DNA from: an uncultured Acetatifactor sp.
Lineage (GTDB): Bacteria > Bacillota > Clostridia > Lachnospirales > Lachnospiraceae
Direction of reading: 5' to 3'
Length of the DNA stretch: 28,450 nt
Assembly (NCBI GenBank): GCA_910578815.1
Contig: CAJTSE010000029.1
Span: forward strand, 1 to 28,450
In this document: in pieces, positions 6,288 to 13,273 of the stretch
How positions within the stretch are numbered: position 1 is the stretch's first letter
Layout: each line of letters begins with the position of its first letter
The notes under the pieces: model-generated
What the model was told of the DNA's origin: nothing
The model's input: only the letters and a program-made list of their open reading frames with translations
Databases searched by the model: none
Position numbers and translations under genes: made by a program

Positions 6288-8252
6288 TTATGTCTTCCAC
6301 CAGGTATTCCACTCCGGAAAAGGCCTTCCGGCCCGCAGGTCCGCAATGGTCTTGTTAAAGACGGTTTCTCTGACTTTCTCTTCCTTACAGAAAAAACCAG
6401 CGTCCCAAATTTCTTCCAATAAGGCCGCCGTTTCCTCCGCCTGCAGAGTTTCGAAAGCCTCCCTTAACAGATCCCACACATAATAAAGCTGTGGCGCTCT
6501 TTTGCACTTTTTCATGCTGTCTGCAAGAATCCCCCGTGGGCTGACGCCATATTTAAGCAGCCAGCGGCTGTAAGCAATCCAGGAGCCGGTTTCCTCCGCC
6601 TGTCTGCGAAACCAGGGGACAATCGCCTGAAGCATGGCTTCATCCGCCGGATTGACAAGGCCCGCAAGGCATACGTCAAAGCTGTCGACCCGCTCTCCGT
6701 AGCTAAAGGGCATCTGCTGCCCAAGATAAGAGGTTTTCCACACGGCTTCGGTAAGCCGCCCGATCCACTTAGGATCTAACGGCTCTGCAATCGGAAAATC
6801 CCCGGCAGACGGCGCATAGAGAGAAAGGCAGCCCGCAACTGGTACCAATGATATAACATAAGCATTATGCACTGCGTAACGTTCCTGCACTTCATCCCAA
6901 TGTATACAGCTTAAGCCCTTCAAAACCGCATCATGAAGCTCCTGCTTCTGCCTGTTGCCAACCAGTGGCTTAGAGGTCAGCACATAGGGCGCAAACCGGT
7001 CATATACCTCCGCGGCCGGACGAGTAAACATGGAAGCAATCAATGCGTGTGGCAGAAAACGAGGGCCTTCCCCATCCTTTTCCCACAATTCAAGGCATAG
7101 ATCGGATAAAGGAGCAGTAGCACACAATATGAAAAACAAACCGTCGATCAACTGCACCTCAAATTTCAGAGACTTCCCGTTCGCAGCCTTTATTTGACTG
7201 ATCGCGCCCAAATGCTCTTCCGCCCAGCGCCAGAAATCCCGCATGGCAGGAGAAGATTTATATTTTGCGGAACTCAGCCACAAAAGCAGCTCATCCAGGC
7301 TTTCCTGAGGCAGCGGTTTAGCTTTTGCCAGGGCCTGCTCGATCCTGCTTTGCAGTCCGGCCGCCACCAGGTCCGAAGCCCAATCAAAAGAAGCAGAGGC
7401 AAGGAAACGGACTAAACTGCCGTTCTTCGCCACTTCCTTTTCCCAGAACTCCTGGACTTCCTTTCCCTCCTGCAAGGCCAGACTCTGCAGGGCCGCTTCC
7501 CGGCTTGCGCCCCGCTCGCCCTTACAGAGCTCCAGCAGAAACCCTCCGTTTCGCGGATCGGCACCAAGGGCGGTAATGATCGCTCCCCGCACATCCTTTT
7601 TTGCCTCCGGCAGAACTTCCTTCAACCATTCGGTGGCCTTCTGCCCCTCCAGGGCGCAAATCACCTCCACCCGCCGGACCATATCCTTCTTCCCCGCGGG
7701 GTCAAAATCCTTTTTCAGCAAAACGGTAATCCCCGGACTCTGCGCCTTCAAAATATCCTCGATCAAGGCTGCCAGCTCCGCATACCCTTCCCCCAGCCCT
7801 GCAATCAAGCTGGGCAGAACTCTGAAATCCCCGAAATATTCGGGATGATTTTCCCATATATCCTTGATCAAATTCATCCTACCGCCGCCGGTGCCGTTAA
7901 GAGCTTCCAATAGCGGTTGCAGCTGCCCGTAGGACAGGAGTTCACAGGTTCCGGCTCCTGTCTGGGAAAGTGGAAGCAATTCGCCTTCTACGCCGCTGCT
8001 TCCCTGAGTATATGCCACCGCATCCACCAGCGCCAGCAGGTCCAGCAGCTGTCCGCTTCTTTCCTCCCCGGAGGCAGACAGCAGCTTTTGCAGTCCGTTA
8101 TCTATTTTTGCAAACACGGGACTGGCTGCCGCCAGAGGCTTTATACCCTCCGCTGCCCGCTGCAGCCGGAAATCCTCGGCCAGCAGACCCGTCCCTGCAA
8201 TCGCGGCCTGTTCTAAACGCGATTTTACGTCATAAAGAGGTTGTAAATTCAT
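6288..8252 (-). CDS. HEAT-like helical repeat protein of the MoxR-VWA cassette
   Basis: A 654-residue soluble protein with no catalytic motif that I recognise. It is rich in Leu, Ala and Glu and is built of successive amphipathic helices. The middle third (about 195-290) has the periodicity of HEAT repeats, as in L-L-K-K-D-F-D followed by V-R-R-V-E-V-I-C-A-L and V-R-G-A-I-I-T-A-L. No signal peptide or transmembrane helix is seen. The start has AAGGAG eight bases upstream. In actinobacterial versions of this gene neighbourhood I recall a DUF5691 protein in the same slot; whether this is a divergent member cannot be judged by eye. A scaffold linking the ATPase to its client is the reasonable inference. 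It lies between the SWIM gene and moxR, all on one strand. Confidence 0.6.
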   Translation of the reverse strand: MNLQPLYDVKSRLEQAAIAGTGLLAEDFRLQRAAEGIKPLAAASPVFAKIDNGLQKLLSASGEERSGQLLDLLALVDAVAYTQGSSGVEGELLPLSQTGAGTCELLSYGQLQPLLEALNGTGGGRMNLIKDIWENHPEYFGDFRVLPSLIAGLGEGYAELAALIEDILKAQSPGITVLLKKDFDPAGKKDMVRRVEVICALEGQKATEWLKEVLPEAKKDVRGAIITALGADPRNGGFLLELCKGERGASREAALQSLALQEGKEVQEFWEKEVAKNGSLVRFLASASFDWASDLVAAGLQSRIEQALAKAKPLPQESLDELLLWLSSAKYKSSPAMRDFWRWAEEHLGAISQIKAANGKSLKFEVQLIDGLFFILCATAPLSDLCLELWEKDGEGPRFLPHALIASMFTRPAAEVYDRFAPYVLTSKPLVGNRQKQELHDAVLKGLSCIHWDEVQERYAVHNAYVISLVPVAGCLSLYAPSAGDFPIAEPLDPKWIGRLTEAVWKTSYLGQQMPFSYGERVDSFDVCLAGLVNPADEAMLQAIVPWFRRQAEETGSWIAYSRWLLKYGVSPRGILADSMKKCKRAPQLYYVWDLLREAFETLQAEETAALLEEIWDAGFFCKEEKVRETVFNKTIADLRAGRPFPEWNTWWKT

Positions 8253-8274
8253 CCCTTCGTCTCCTTAAAATTGA

Positions 8275-8415
8275 TAACTGTTCAGCCATGCCATTCATAA
8301 GTCTTGACAATAGAAAATCCGCTTTCTATTGTATGACCGGAATATACATTTTCACCAACAATTAATATAACTGCCGGCAATTTGTATGATCATTTCTGCC
8401 TGTCTGAACTGTTAC
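8275..8415. repeat. Foldback element, family A, copy 2
   Basis: The left end reads TAACTGTTCAGCCATG (8275-8290) and the right end, reverse-complemented, reads GTAACAGTTCAGACAGG (from 8415). Both match the ends of the copy at 1009-1101, with some divergence. Inside is a perfect 10-bp stem, ACAATAGAAA (8307-8316) with TTTCTATTGT (8323-8332), loop six. The right end overlaps the first base of the SWIM gene's stop codon. No coding potential is seen. Confidence 0.6.
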
Positions 8416-9851
8416 TAAAATTGCAGCCGGATCATGCGCTCCGGTGTGAGAATGCTGTAGGGATGCAGGCAGATGCTTTTATCCCTCTCATCATAAAACA
8501 TCAGGCCGAACAAAGCGCTGCCGGAAGGAATTCCTACAGGTAAAAGCTCAAGCCGTTCCGTGGAAGCGTGGTCCTTTCCGTCCTCAGGCCGATCCCGAAG
8601 AACAATACGGTCTCCCTTCGGGTCCTCCAGCACAAACGAATCTCCCACCCTTCCCAGTCTTCCCACGGGGAGCAGGACCGCCCTAAATTTAGGCAGTAAT
8701 GTATTCTTTATCTGATTTTTAGTCTCCTTCAGCGCCGCCGTCAGATCAGGACAGACCAGAGTCTTAATCACAGCCCTCTCTTCCCCGGTAATGGGCCGTG
8801 AGGATGCGGCGTCCCAGCGGATCCGGCAATTCCCTTCTCCCGGATATGTATAGAGAACAGGAATTTCCAGCAGATCAAAACGACTGTCCTCTCCCTTCAC
8901 ATATTTTAGCGCCTTAATCGGACGAAAGTTCAATGTCTGATCAATACGGCCGCTTTCCATGTCCAGCCACCAGCCTCGTTCTATGTATTCCTTCTTTGCC
9001 TCATCATAGGAAACGTCAAAGGACAGCTGTACCAGCCGCGCCTTTTCCCTGAAGGCTCCTACGGCATGAAGGTCCTCCAGCTTCCAGACACCGCCCAGCG
9101 CTTCGAACAGCACGGTATCTTCCGCGGAATAATTATCGGTTTCCAGCTTTGCTTCCAAAAAGGTCCGGGATTTATTGATTACAGAACGCAAATAAACCAA
9201 AATCCTCAGTGCTTCCGCATAAGCCGTATCTGACTGTCCGGAATCCTCCTGGATTCTGCGGACTGCAAGCGCCATGCGGGTAAAAGCTGCCTGCAGGCCG
9301 GTGAGATAGCTGCTGCCCAAATCCTTTGCCAGCTTGTCGTAAGCCTGGGCGGAACTGCCTGCCAAGGTACCCACGCCAGCGGTAAGCAGGTCGTTTACCA
9401 TTTTCTCTGCCATATCAAGACCTTCCAACTGCTTGGCAAGCTTTTTCTTCTGACCGGCAGCATTGGGCCTTTTGGCTTTCGGCTCTTCCCCGGACTCCTT
9501 CTTTGCCGCCCGTGCAGCCTGACGGGCCCGCTTATCCGCTATGTCCTCCGGAATCTCCGCGGTTTCAAACTTTTTCCCCGCCAGCCGCTCAAACATCAGT
9601 CCAAGAGCGTGCTTGCAGGGGAATTGTCTGCTGGGACAGGAACAGCGGCACACAGGGGCTTCCGGATTCAGCCAGTCAATAGATACACGATATGGATTCT
9701 TACCGCTTCCTGCACACTCACCCCAGTATACCGTATCATCCTGAGATCTGCACAGGGCGGAAAAGCATCCCTTTTTTGAGAGCTTCCGCCCGTTTTCCGC
9801 CGCTGCCGGATTAGGCGCCTGAAGCAGGATCGTCTGCTCTGTCAATTCCAT
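8415..9851 (-). CDS. SWIM zinc-finger protein, first gene of the MoxR-VWA cassette
   Basis: A 478-residue protein with an N-terminal SWIM zinc finger: C70-x-C72 and C79-x-H81, with C68 nearby, in a C-R-C-S-C-P segment followed by F-P-C-K-H. SWIM fingers bind DNA or protein. The finger is followed by a Lys/Ala/Glu-rich linker (about 100-140) and then a long helical and mixed region with no known catalytic motif. The start ATG at 9851 has GGAGG nine bases upstream; the frame stays open upstream to 9917 but has no ribosome site there. It is driven by a good promoter at 9889-9917 and is probably the first cistron of the five-gene unit. Its job may be client or nucleic-acid recognition for the machine, which is inference. 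Confidence 0.8.
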   Translation of the reverse strand: MELTEQTILLQAPNPAAAENGRKLSKKGCFSALCRSQDDTVYWGECAGSGKNPYRVSIDWLNPEAPVCRCSCPSRQFPCKHALGLMFERLAGKKFETAEIPEDIADKRARQAARAAKKESGEEPKAKRPNAAGQKKKLAKQLEGLDMAEKMVNDLLTAGVGTLAGSSAQAYDKLAKDLGSSYLTGLQAAFTRMALAVRRIQEDSGQSDTAYAEALRILVYLRSVINKSRTFLEAKLETDNYSAEDTVLFEALGGVWKLEDLHAVGAFREKARLVQLSFDVSYDEAKKEYIERGWWLDMESGRIDQTLNFRPIKALKYVKGEDSRFDLLEIPVLYTYPGEGNCRIRWDAASSRPITGEERAVIKTLVCPDLTAALKETKNQIKNTLLPKFRAVLLPVGRLGRVGDSFVLEDPKGDRIVLRDRPEDGKDHASTERLELLPVGIPSGSALFGLMFYDERDKSICLHPYSILTPERMIRLQF

Positions 9852-9888
9852 AAAAGATATTCCTCCTGTTGAAATTAAGAATAAACTA

Positions 9889-9917
9889 ATTGTACCATGT
9901 TCCCGGCGGAAATTCAA
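9889..9917 (-). promoter_or_regulatory. Sigma-A promoter of the MoxR-VWA cassette
   Basis: On the minus strand, a -35 box TTGAAT (9912-9917) and a -10 box TACAAT (9889-9894) are separated by exactly 17 bases, about 40 bases before the SWIM start codon. Each box differs from consensus by one or two bases. It lies in the short gap after the rubredoxin gene and is the only strong promoter seen for the cassette. Confidence 0.75.
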
Positions 9918-9936
9918 TTATGGACCCTGTCCTTCT

Positions 9937-10092
9937 TTACTCTTTGGCAAACTGCTCCTTGCCCACAAAGCAAAGAGGACATACAAAGCTCTCCGGCACA
10001 TCCTCCCACTTCGTCCCCGGAGCAATCCCGCCCTCCGGGTATCCGGCTTCCTCATCATATTCCCATCCGCAGACCTCACAAATATACTTCAT
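9937..10092 (-). CDS. Rubredoxin
   Basis: A 51-residue iron protein with four cysteine ligands, C5-x-x-C8 and C38-x-x-C41, that carries single electrons in anaerobic metabolism and oxygen or peroxide detoxification. The core Y-x-x-x-x-G-Y-P-E-x-G-I-A-P-G-T-x-W-x-x-V-P is intact. The start ATG has AAAGGA seven bases upstream; an upstream open extension lacks a ribosome site and similarity. The usual Gly after the second Cys pair (C-P-x-C-G) is replaced by Phe (C-P-L-C-F). It stands alone, between the cassette promoter and the alpha-galactosidase gene. A redox partner such as rubrerythrin is not in the window. Confidence 0.95.
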   Translation of the reverse strand: MKYICEVCGWEYDEEAGYPEGGIAPGTKWEDVPESFVCPLCFVGKEQFAKE

Positions 10093-10123
10093 GTTGTTAT
10101 CCTTTCTGTCTACAAGATTTTTA

Positions 10124-10140
10124 GGCGTTTGCGAAACGCC
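10124..10140. promoter_or_regulatory. Hairpin in the rubredoxin leader
   Basis: GGCGTTT (10124-10130) and AAACGCC (10134-10140) form a 7-bp stem with a 3-base loop, about 30 bases upstream of the rubredoxin ATG. On the minus strand a TTGAAC box at 10169-10174 may be the -35 element, with TATAGA (10144-10149) as a weak -10 at 19-base spacing. That would put the hairpin at the very 5' end of the mRNA. A role as terminator of the alpha-galactosidase transcript is less likely because no T-tract follows. Confidence 0.4.
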
Positions 10141-10307
10141 CATTCTATAAACAAACTTTGAGTAATCCGTTCAAAATAAAAAACGATTTAAAATGGTCTT
10201 CGTTTTTTTGTGCGGTTAGACAAAGTCGTTACTTTATTATATCCTGAATTTCTGATTTTAACCTTAAAATATGAACCTAAAAAGAGCAAAAATCTGCATC
10301 CTTCGCA

Positions 10308-12146
10308 CTACTCTTCCTTCAACAAAAACGCCCTTGCCCTGAAATCTCCGGTCAGATCACTGCCCCAGCCTTCAAGTATCCTGCAGCCCTGCAATAAATC
10401 GCCTATATCAGGATCCGCTCCGTTTTCAAAGGTATGCACCACCAACAGGGAGTTGTCTCCCAATCTCCTCAACACCGCCTGATACCCTTCCGGCTTACCG
10501 TAACTTTCTGCGGTACATCGGATAACCTCTGTACGGCCCCTTTTGATAATCTCCTTTATCTTGTCATAAAAGGTTATGGCGGAAAGGATCTCCTGCCAGC
10601 TCTCTTCGGAAATGCCAAAAATATCGCCGCTTAAGCAAAGCCGGCCCAGAAATCCGGCGCATAAACTGTAACGTATACGATGAATATCATCCTCCGCCCT
10701 TAATACAGCCCAGATCTGACTTTGCTTTGGTTCTATCAGCCTATGGAGATTGGCCGCAATAACAGGAATACACTTACATTCATGGGCGTCGGAAAAGCTG
10801 GCCATGGACGCAAGCTCCATCATGGACGGCTCCAGCCGGTGTCCGCCGCTGGCACAGTTTTCAATCACAAGCTCCGGCATTTCTTCCGTCAGCTTTTTAA
10901 AAAACTCCTGTGAAGCCGCCACTGCCTGCCGCAGTCCTTCCCCTAAGCTTTCCGCACCGTCACAGCCTGCTCCGATGCTTTCGTTGTAATCCACCTTTAG
11001 ATAGCCGAAACCATTATCTTTCAAGGTGCCGATTACCTTATCCGTAAGATATTCCGTAACCCAGGGATCCCTCATATCCCAAAATCTGCGGCCTCCCGAT
11101 GTAATGGGCACGCCAAAACGTGTAAGAAGGTGCCGAGCTTCCTGATAACCCTTTGCCGCCCAGCCCACATTTTCCATTTCAAACCACAATCCGGGAATCA
11201 GTCCGTGAGAACGGATCATATCAGTAACCTTTTTCAGGCCTTCTGGGAATACGGATTTACTGATATTCCAATCCCCTATGGTCCCGCTCCAGTCCTTTCC
11301 TTCCTCCTTATACCAGCCGCTGTCTATCACAAGATACTTTACGCCGCTGCCCTCCAGCCTCTCTGCTATTTTTTTAAGATTTTCCTCCGTGGGATTCCCC
11401 CAGGTGGTGCAGTATTCGTTAAAAATAATGGGCATATCCTCGTCAGGAGCGGCAATCCGCGGTTGCTGTGCTTTTACCAGCTTATCACATACCTCTTCCA
11501 GAGACGTCCCTTCGGCAATCACGGCTTTCGGCGTTGTAAAGGCTTCTCCGGGTCTCACGGTTTTACACCAATGACCGAAATCAAAATCGGCAAGCCCGCC
11601 GCACAGGGATAAGGTTTCCTCCCTGCGGAAAATTTCCATCTGCCAGCTTGAGGCACAATAAAGCTGTACGCCCGTGAAGCGATGCAACTTAGTGTCTTCC
11701 AGTACCATAAAGGGAAACCATTTGCGCACCGGCATGGAACCAAGCTGTCCGAATTTCTCAACCCGGACGGAGGCGGCACACCACGCCTGCTCCATATTCA
11801 TGTCAACCAGACTTTGGCTGATAAGCCGGCCTTCCGCGCTCCAAAAGGAAGCCGCCCTGTGAAGCACGTCTCCACGCAGCTCTTTAACTGCAAAGGACGA
11901 CAACAGCTCCAGAGTAACATCACTTTGGCCGTTGTTTGTAAAGACGGAATAACATTCCGTAACATCTCCCCTTTTTCTGTGAAAGCACTCAATCCGGCTG
12001 TCCAAACAGGTAAAAATTGTTTTGTCCTCATCTTCAAACACTCTGCAGCACTCCGACACGGAGCCGCTCCCCGTCATTGTCATGCCGTTGGTAAATCCGC
12101 CGCCAAAGTCTGCCCCTCGTGTCCTGAACTCGGTATAAAATTCCAT
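10308..12146 (-). CDS. GH36-type alpha-galactosidase
   Basis: A 612-residue glycoside hydrolase of clan D, expected to remove terminal alpha-linked galactose from oligosaccharides such as raffinose or melibiose. An N-terminal beta-rich domain (1-230) precedes the TIM barrel (about 235-520). The nucleophile is D386 in Y-L-K-V-D-Y-N, and the acid/base candidate is D453 in F-S-D-A-H-E. The substrate-binding segment E-N-C-A-S-G-G-H-R lies at 429-437. The protein is at the short end of the family, and exact specificity cannot be read from sequence. There is no signal peptide, so it acts inside the cell on imported sugar. The start has GGAGGG five bases upstream and a promoter at 12238-12266. No sugar transporter is adjacent. 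It is transcribed divergently from the esterase gene. Confidence 0.85.
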   Translation of the reverse strand: MEFYTEFRTRGADFGGGFTNGMTMTGSGSVSECCRVFEDEDKTIFTCLDSRIECFHRKRGDVTECYSVFTNNGQSDVTLELLSSFAVKELRGDVLHRAASFWSAEGRLISQSLVDMNMEQAWCAASVRVEKFGQLGSMPVRKWFPFMVLEDTKLHRFTGVQLYCASSWQMEIFRREETLSLCGGLADFDFGHWCKTVRPGEAFTTPKAVIAEGTSLEEVCDKLVKAQQPRIAAPDEDMPIIFNEYCTTWGNPTEENLKKIAERLEGSGVKYLVIDSGWYKEEGKDWSGTIGDWNISKSVFPEGLKKVTDMIRSHGLIPGLWFEMENVGWAAKGYQEARHLLTRFGVPITSGGRRFWDMRDPWVTEYLTDKVIGTLKDNGFGYLKVDYNESIGAGCDGAESLGEGLRQAVAASQEFFKKLTEEMPELVIENCASGGHRLEPSMMELASMASFSDAHECKCIPVIAANLHRLIEPKQSQIWAVLRAEDDIHRIRYSLCAGFLGRLCLSGDIFGISEESWQEILSAITFYDKIKEIIKRGRTEVIRCTAESYGKPEGYQAVLRRLGDNSLLVVHTFENGADPDIGDLLQGCRILEGWGSDLTGDFRARAFLLKEE

Positions 12147-12237
12147 GCCTTCCCTCCTTTAAGCCCCTTAAATAAGTCTTAGCCGTTTTAGGCTTAATGA
12201 TCTTCATAGGGCATTGACGTATCACCCTGCTTCTGCA

Positions 12238-12266
12238 AGTATAACATTTCTCCTGAAACATTTCCA
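12238..12266 (-). promoter_or_regulatory. Putative promoter of the alpha-galactosidase gene
   Basis: On the minus strand, TGGAAA (12261-12266) and TATACT (12238-12243) are separated by 17 bases, about 90 bases before the start codon. The -10 is good and the -35 is weak, which would suit an activated sugar gene. No clear operator palindrome was found beside it. Confidence 0.45.
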
Positions 12267-12306
12267 CTTTTGATTATTCTACACAGGAGGGAATATACGA
12301 ACTTCC

Positions 12307-12390
12307 GTAACAGTTCAGACACCCACAGCCTGACGGCCACAGCCAGCCGTCAAGCTCATTCGGACACGCCGTCAAGCTCATTCGGACACG
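12307..12390. repeat. Family A end plus a 22-bp tandem duplication
   Basis: The 322-base gap between the divergent alpha-galactosidase and esterase genes holds GTAACAGTTCAGAC (12307-12320), identical to one end of the foldback family. Next comes a 7-bp stem, TGACGGC (12331-12337) with GCCGTCA (12346-12352), and then two perfect adjacent copies of a 22-base unit, 12347-12368 and 12369-12390. The opposite end of the foldback element was not found, so this copy is truncated or rearranged. No gene is present in the gap. Confidence 0.6.
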
Positions 12391-12404
12391 CTTGCGCTTG
12401 AGGC

Positions 12405-12433
12405 TTGACAATTATACCCGATTACAATATCTT
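12405..12433 (+). promoter_or_regulatory. Putative promoter of the esterase gene
   Basis: A perfect -35 TTGACA (12405-12410) is followed after 17 bases by TATCTT (12428-12433), some 35 bases before the esterase start. It begins directly after the tandem repeats, so the repeat block borders the promoter. Confidence 0.5.
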
Positions 12434-12468
12434 TAACTTATAATCTTTTAAGAAAGAAGGTATTCGCC

Positions 12469-13269
12469 ATGTTTGACTATCATACCCCTGCCGGATTTGA
12501 CGAGCAAAATCCGGCTCTCGCTCCCTGGAGGGTATCCACGGTTTCCTATCCTTCCAAAACCACCGGCACGGACCGGCTGTTTACGCTGATCCTGCCCCCG
12601 GACTATACAGAGGAAAAGACCTATCCCGTACTGTACCTGCTGCACGGCATCGGCGGCGACCACAAGGAATGGCTTTACGGCGCTCCTGCGGAAATTATCG
12701 GCAACCTCGCGGCCGCCGGAGAAGCCCCGGAAATGATCGTCGTCATTCCCAATGTCCGGGCCGCGGCAGATGACCGGGTGCCAAAGGAAGTCATTACCCC
12801 CGAAAACATCACCGCCTTTGACAATTTTATCAATGATCTCACCAACGATTTAATGCCCTTTATCAAGGAACATTATGCCGTCAAAACCGGACGGGAAAAC
12901 ACGGCCGTGGCCGGGCTTTCCATGGGCGGCAGAGAATCTTTATTCATCGGCTTTACCCTGCCGGAGACCTTTGGCTATATTGGCGCTTTCAGCCCGGCTC
13001 CCGGACTGCTTCCCACCCCTGCTCTGAATTATCCCGGACAGTTTTCGGAGGAAGAATTTGTTATCAAAGAAGGCGCTCCCCTTCCCCGGCTGATTATGAT
13101 CTGCAACGGAGAGCAGGATGACGTAGTCCACAGGGTTGCCGCTTATTATGAAGAAACACTCACCAAGAACGGGATTGCACACCTATACTACACCATGCCG
13201 GGAGGCCATGACTTTACGGTCTGGAAAAACGGTCTCTACCATTTTGTGAGGCAGATTTTCCAACAGTAA
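12469..13269 (+). CDS. Intracellular CE1-like alpha/beta-hydrolase esterase
   Basis: A 266-residue esterase of the feruloyl/acetyl-xylan esterase-like group, which cleaves ester-linked side groups from plant polysaccharide fragments or related esters. The oxyanion segment L-L-H-G-I-G-G lies at 57-63, nucleophile S151 in G-L-S-M-G-G, an acidic residue at D217 or D218, and the catalytic His at H247 in G-G-H-D-F. The length matches single-domain CE1 enzymes. No signal peptide is present, so it probably works on imported material. The start has AAGAAGG eight bases upstream. It is the only intact plus-strand gene in the window. Its stop is four bases from the stop of the convergent ABC gene. Substrate is not determinable from sequence; the neighbouring GH36 gene hints at plant glycan use. 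Confidence 0.8.
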   Translation: MFDYHTPAGFDEQNPALAPWRVSTVSYPSKTTGTDRLFTLILPPDYTEEKTYPVLYLLHGIGGDHKEWLYGAPAEIIGNLAAAGEAPEMIVVIPNVRAAADDRVPKEVITPENITAFDNFINDLTNDLMPFIKEHYAVKTGRENTAVAGLSMGGRESLFIGFTLPETFGYIGAFSPAPGLLPTPALNYPGQFSEEEFVIKEGAPLPRLIMICNGEQDDVVHRVAAYYEETLTKNGIAHLYYTMPGGHDFTVWKNGLYHFVRQIFQQ

Positions 13270-13273
13270 CGTA

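Noticed and set aside
10255..10320. Terminator after the alpha-galactosidase gene
   Set aside because: AAGAG and CTCTT with a T-run are present on the minus strand, but the stem is five base pairs with a long loop; too weak to list.
12347..12390. CRISPR array
   Set aside because: Only two units directly adjacent with no spacers, and no cas genes in the window.
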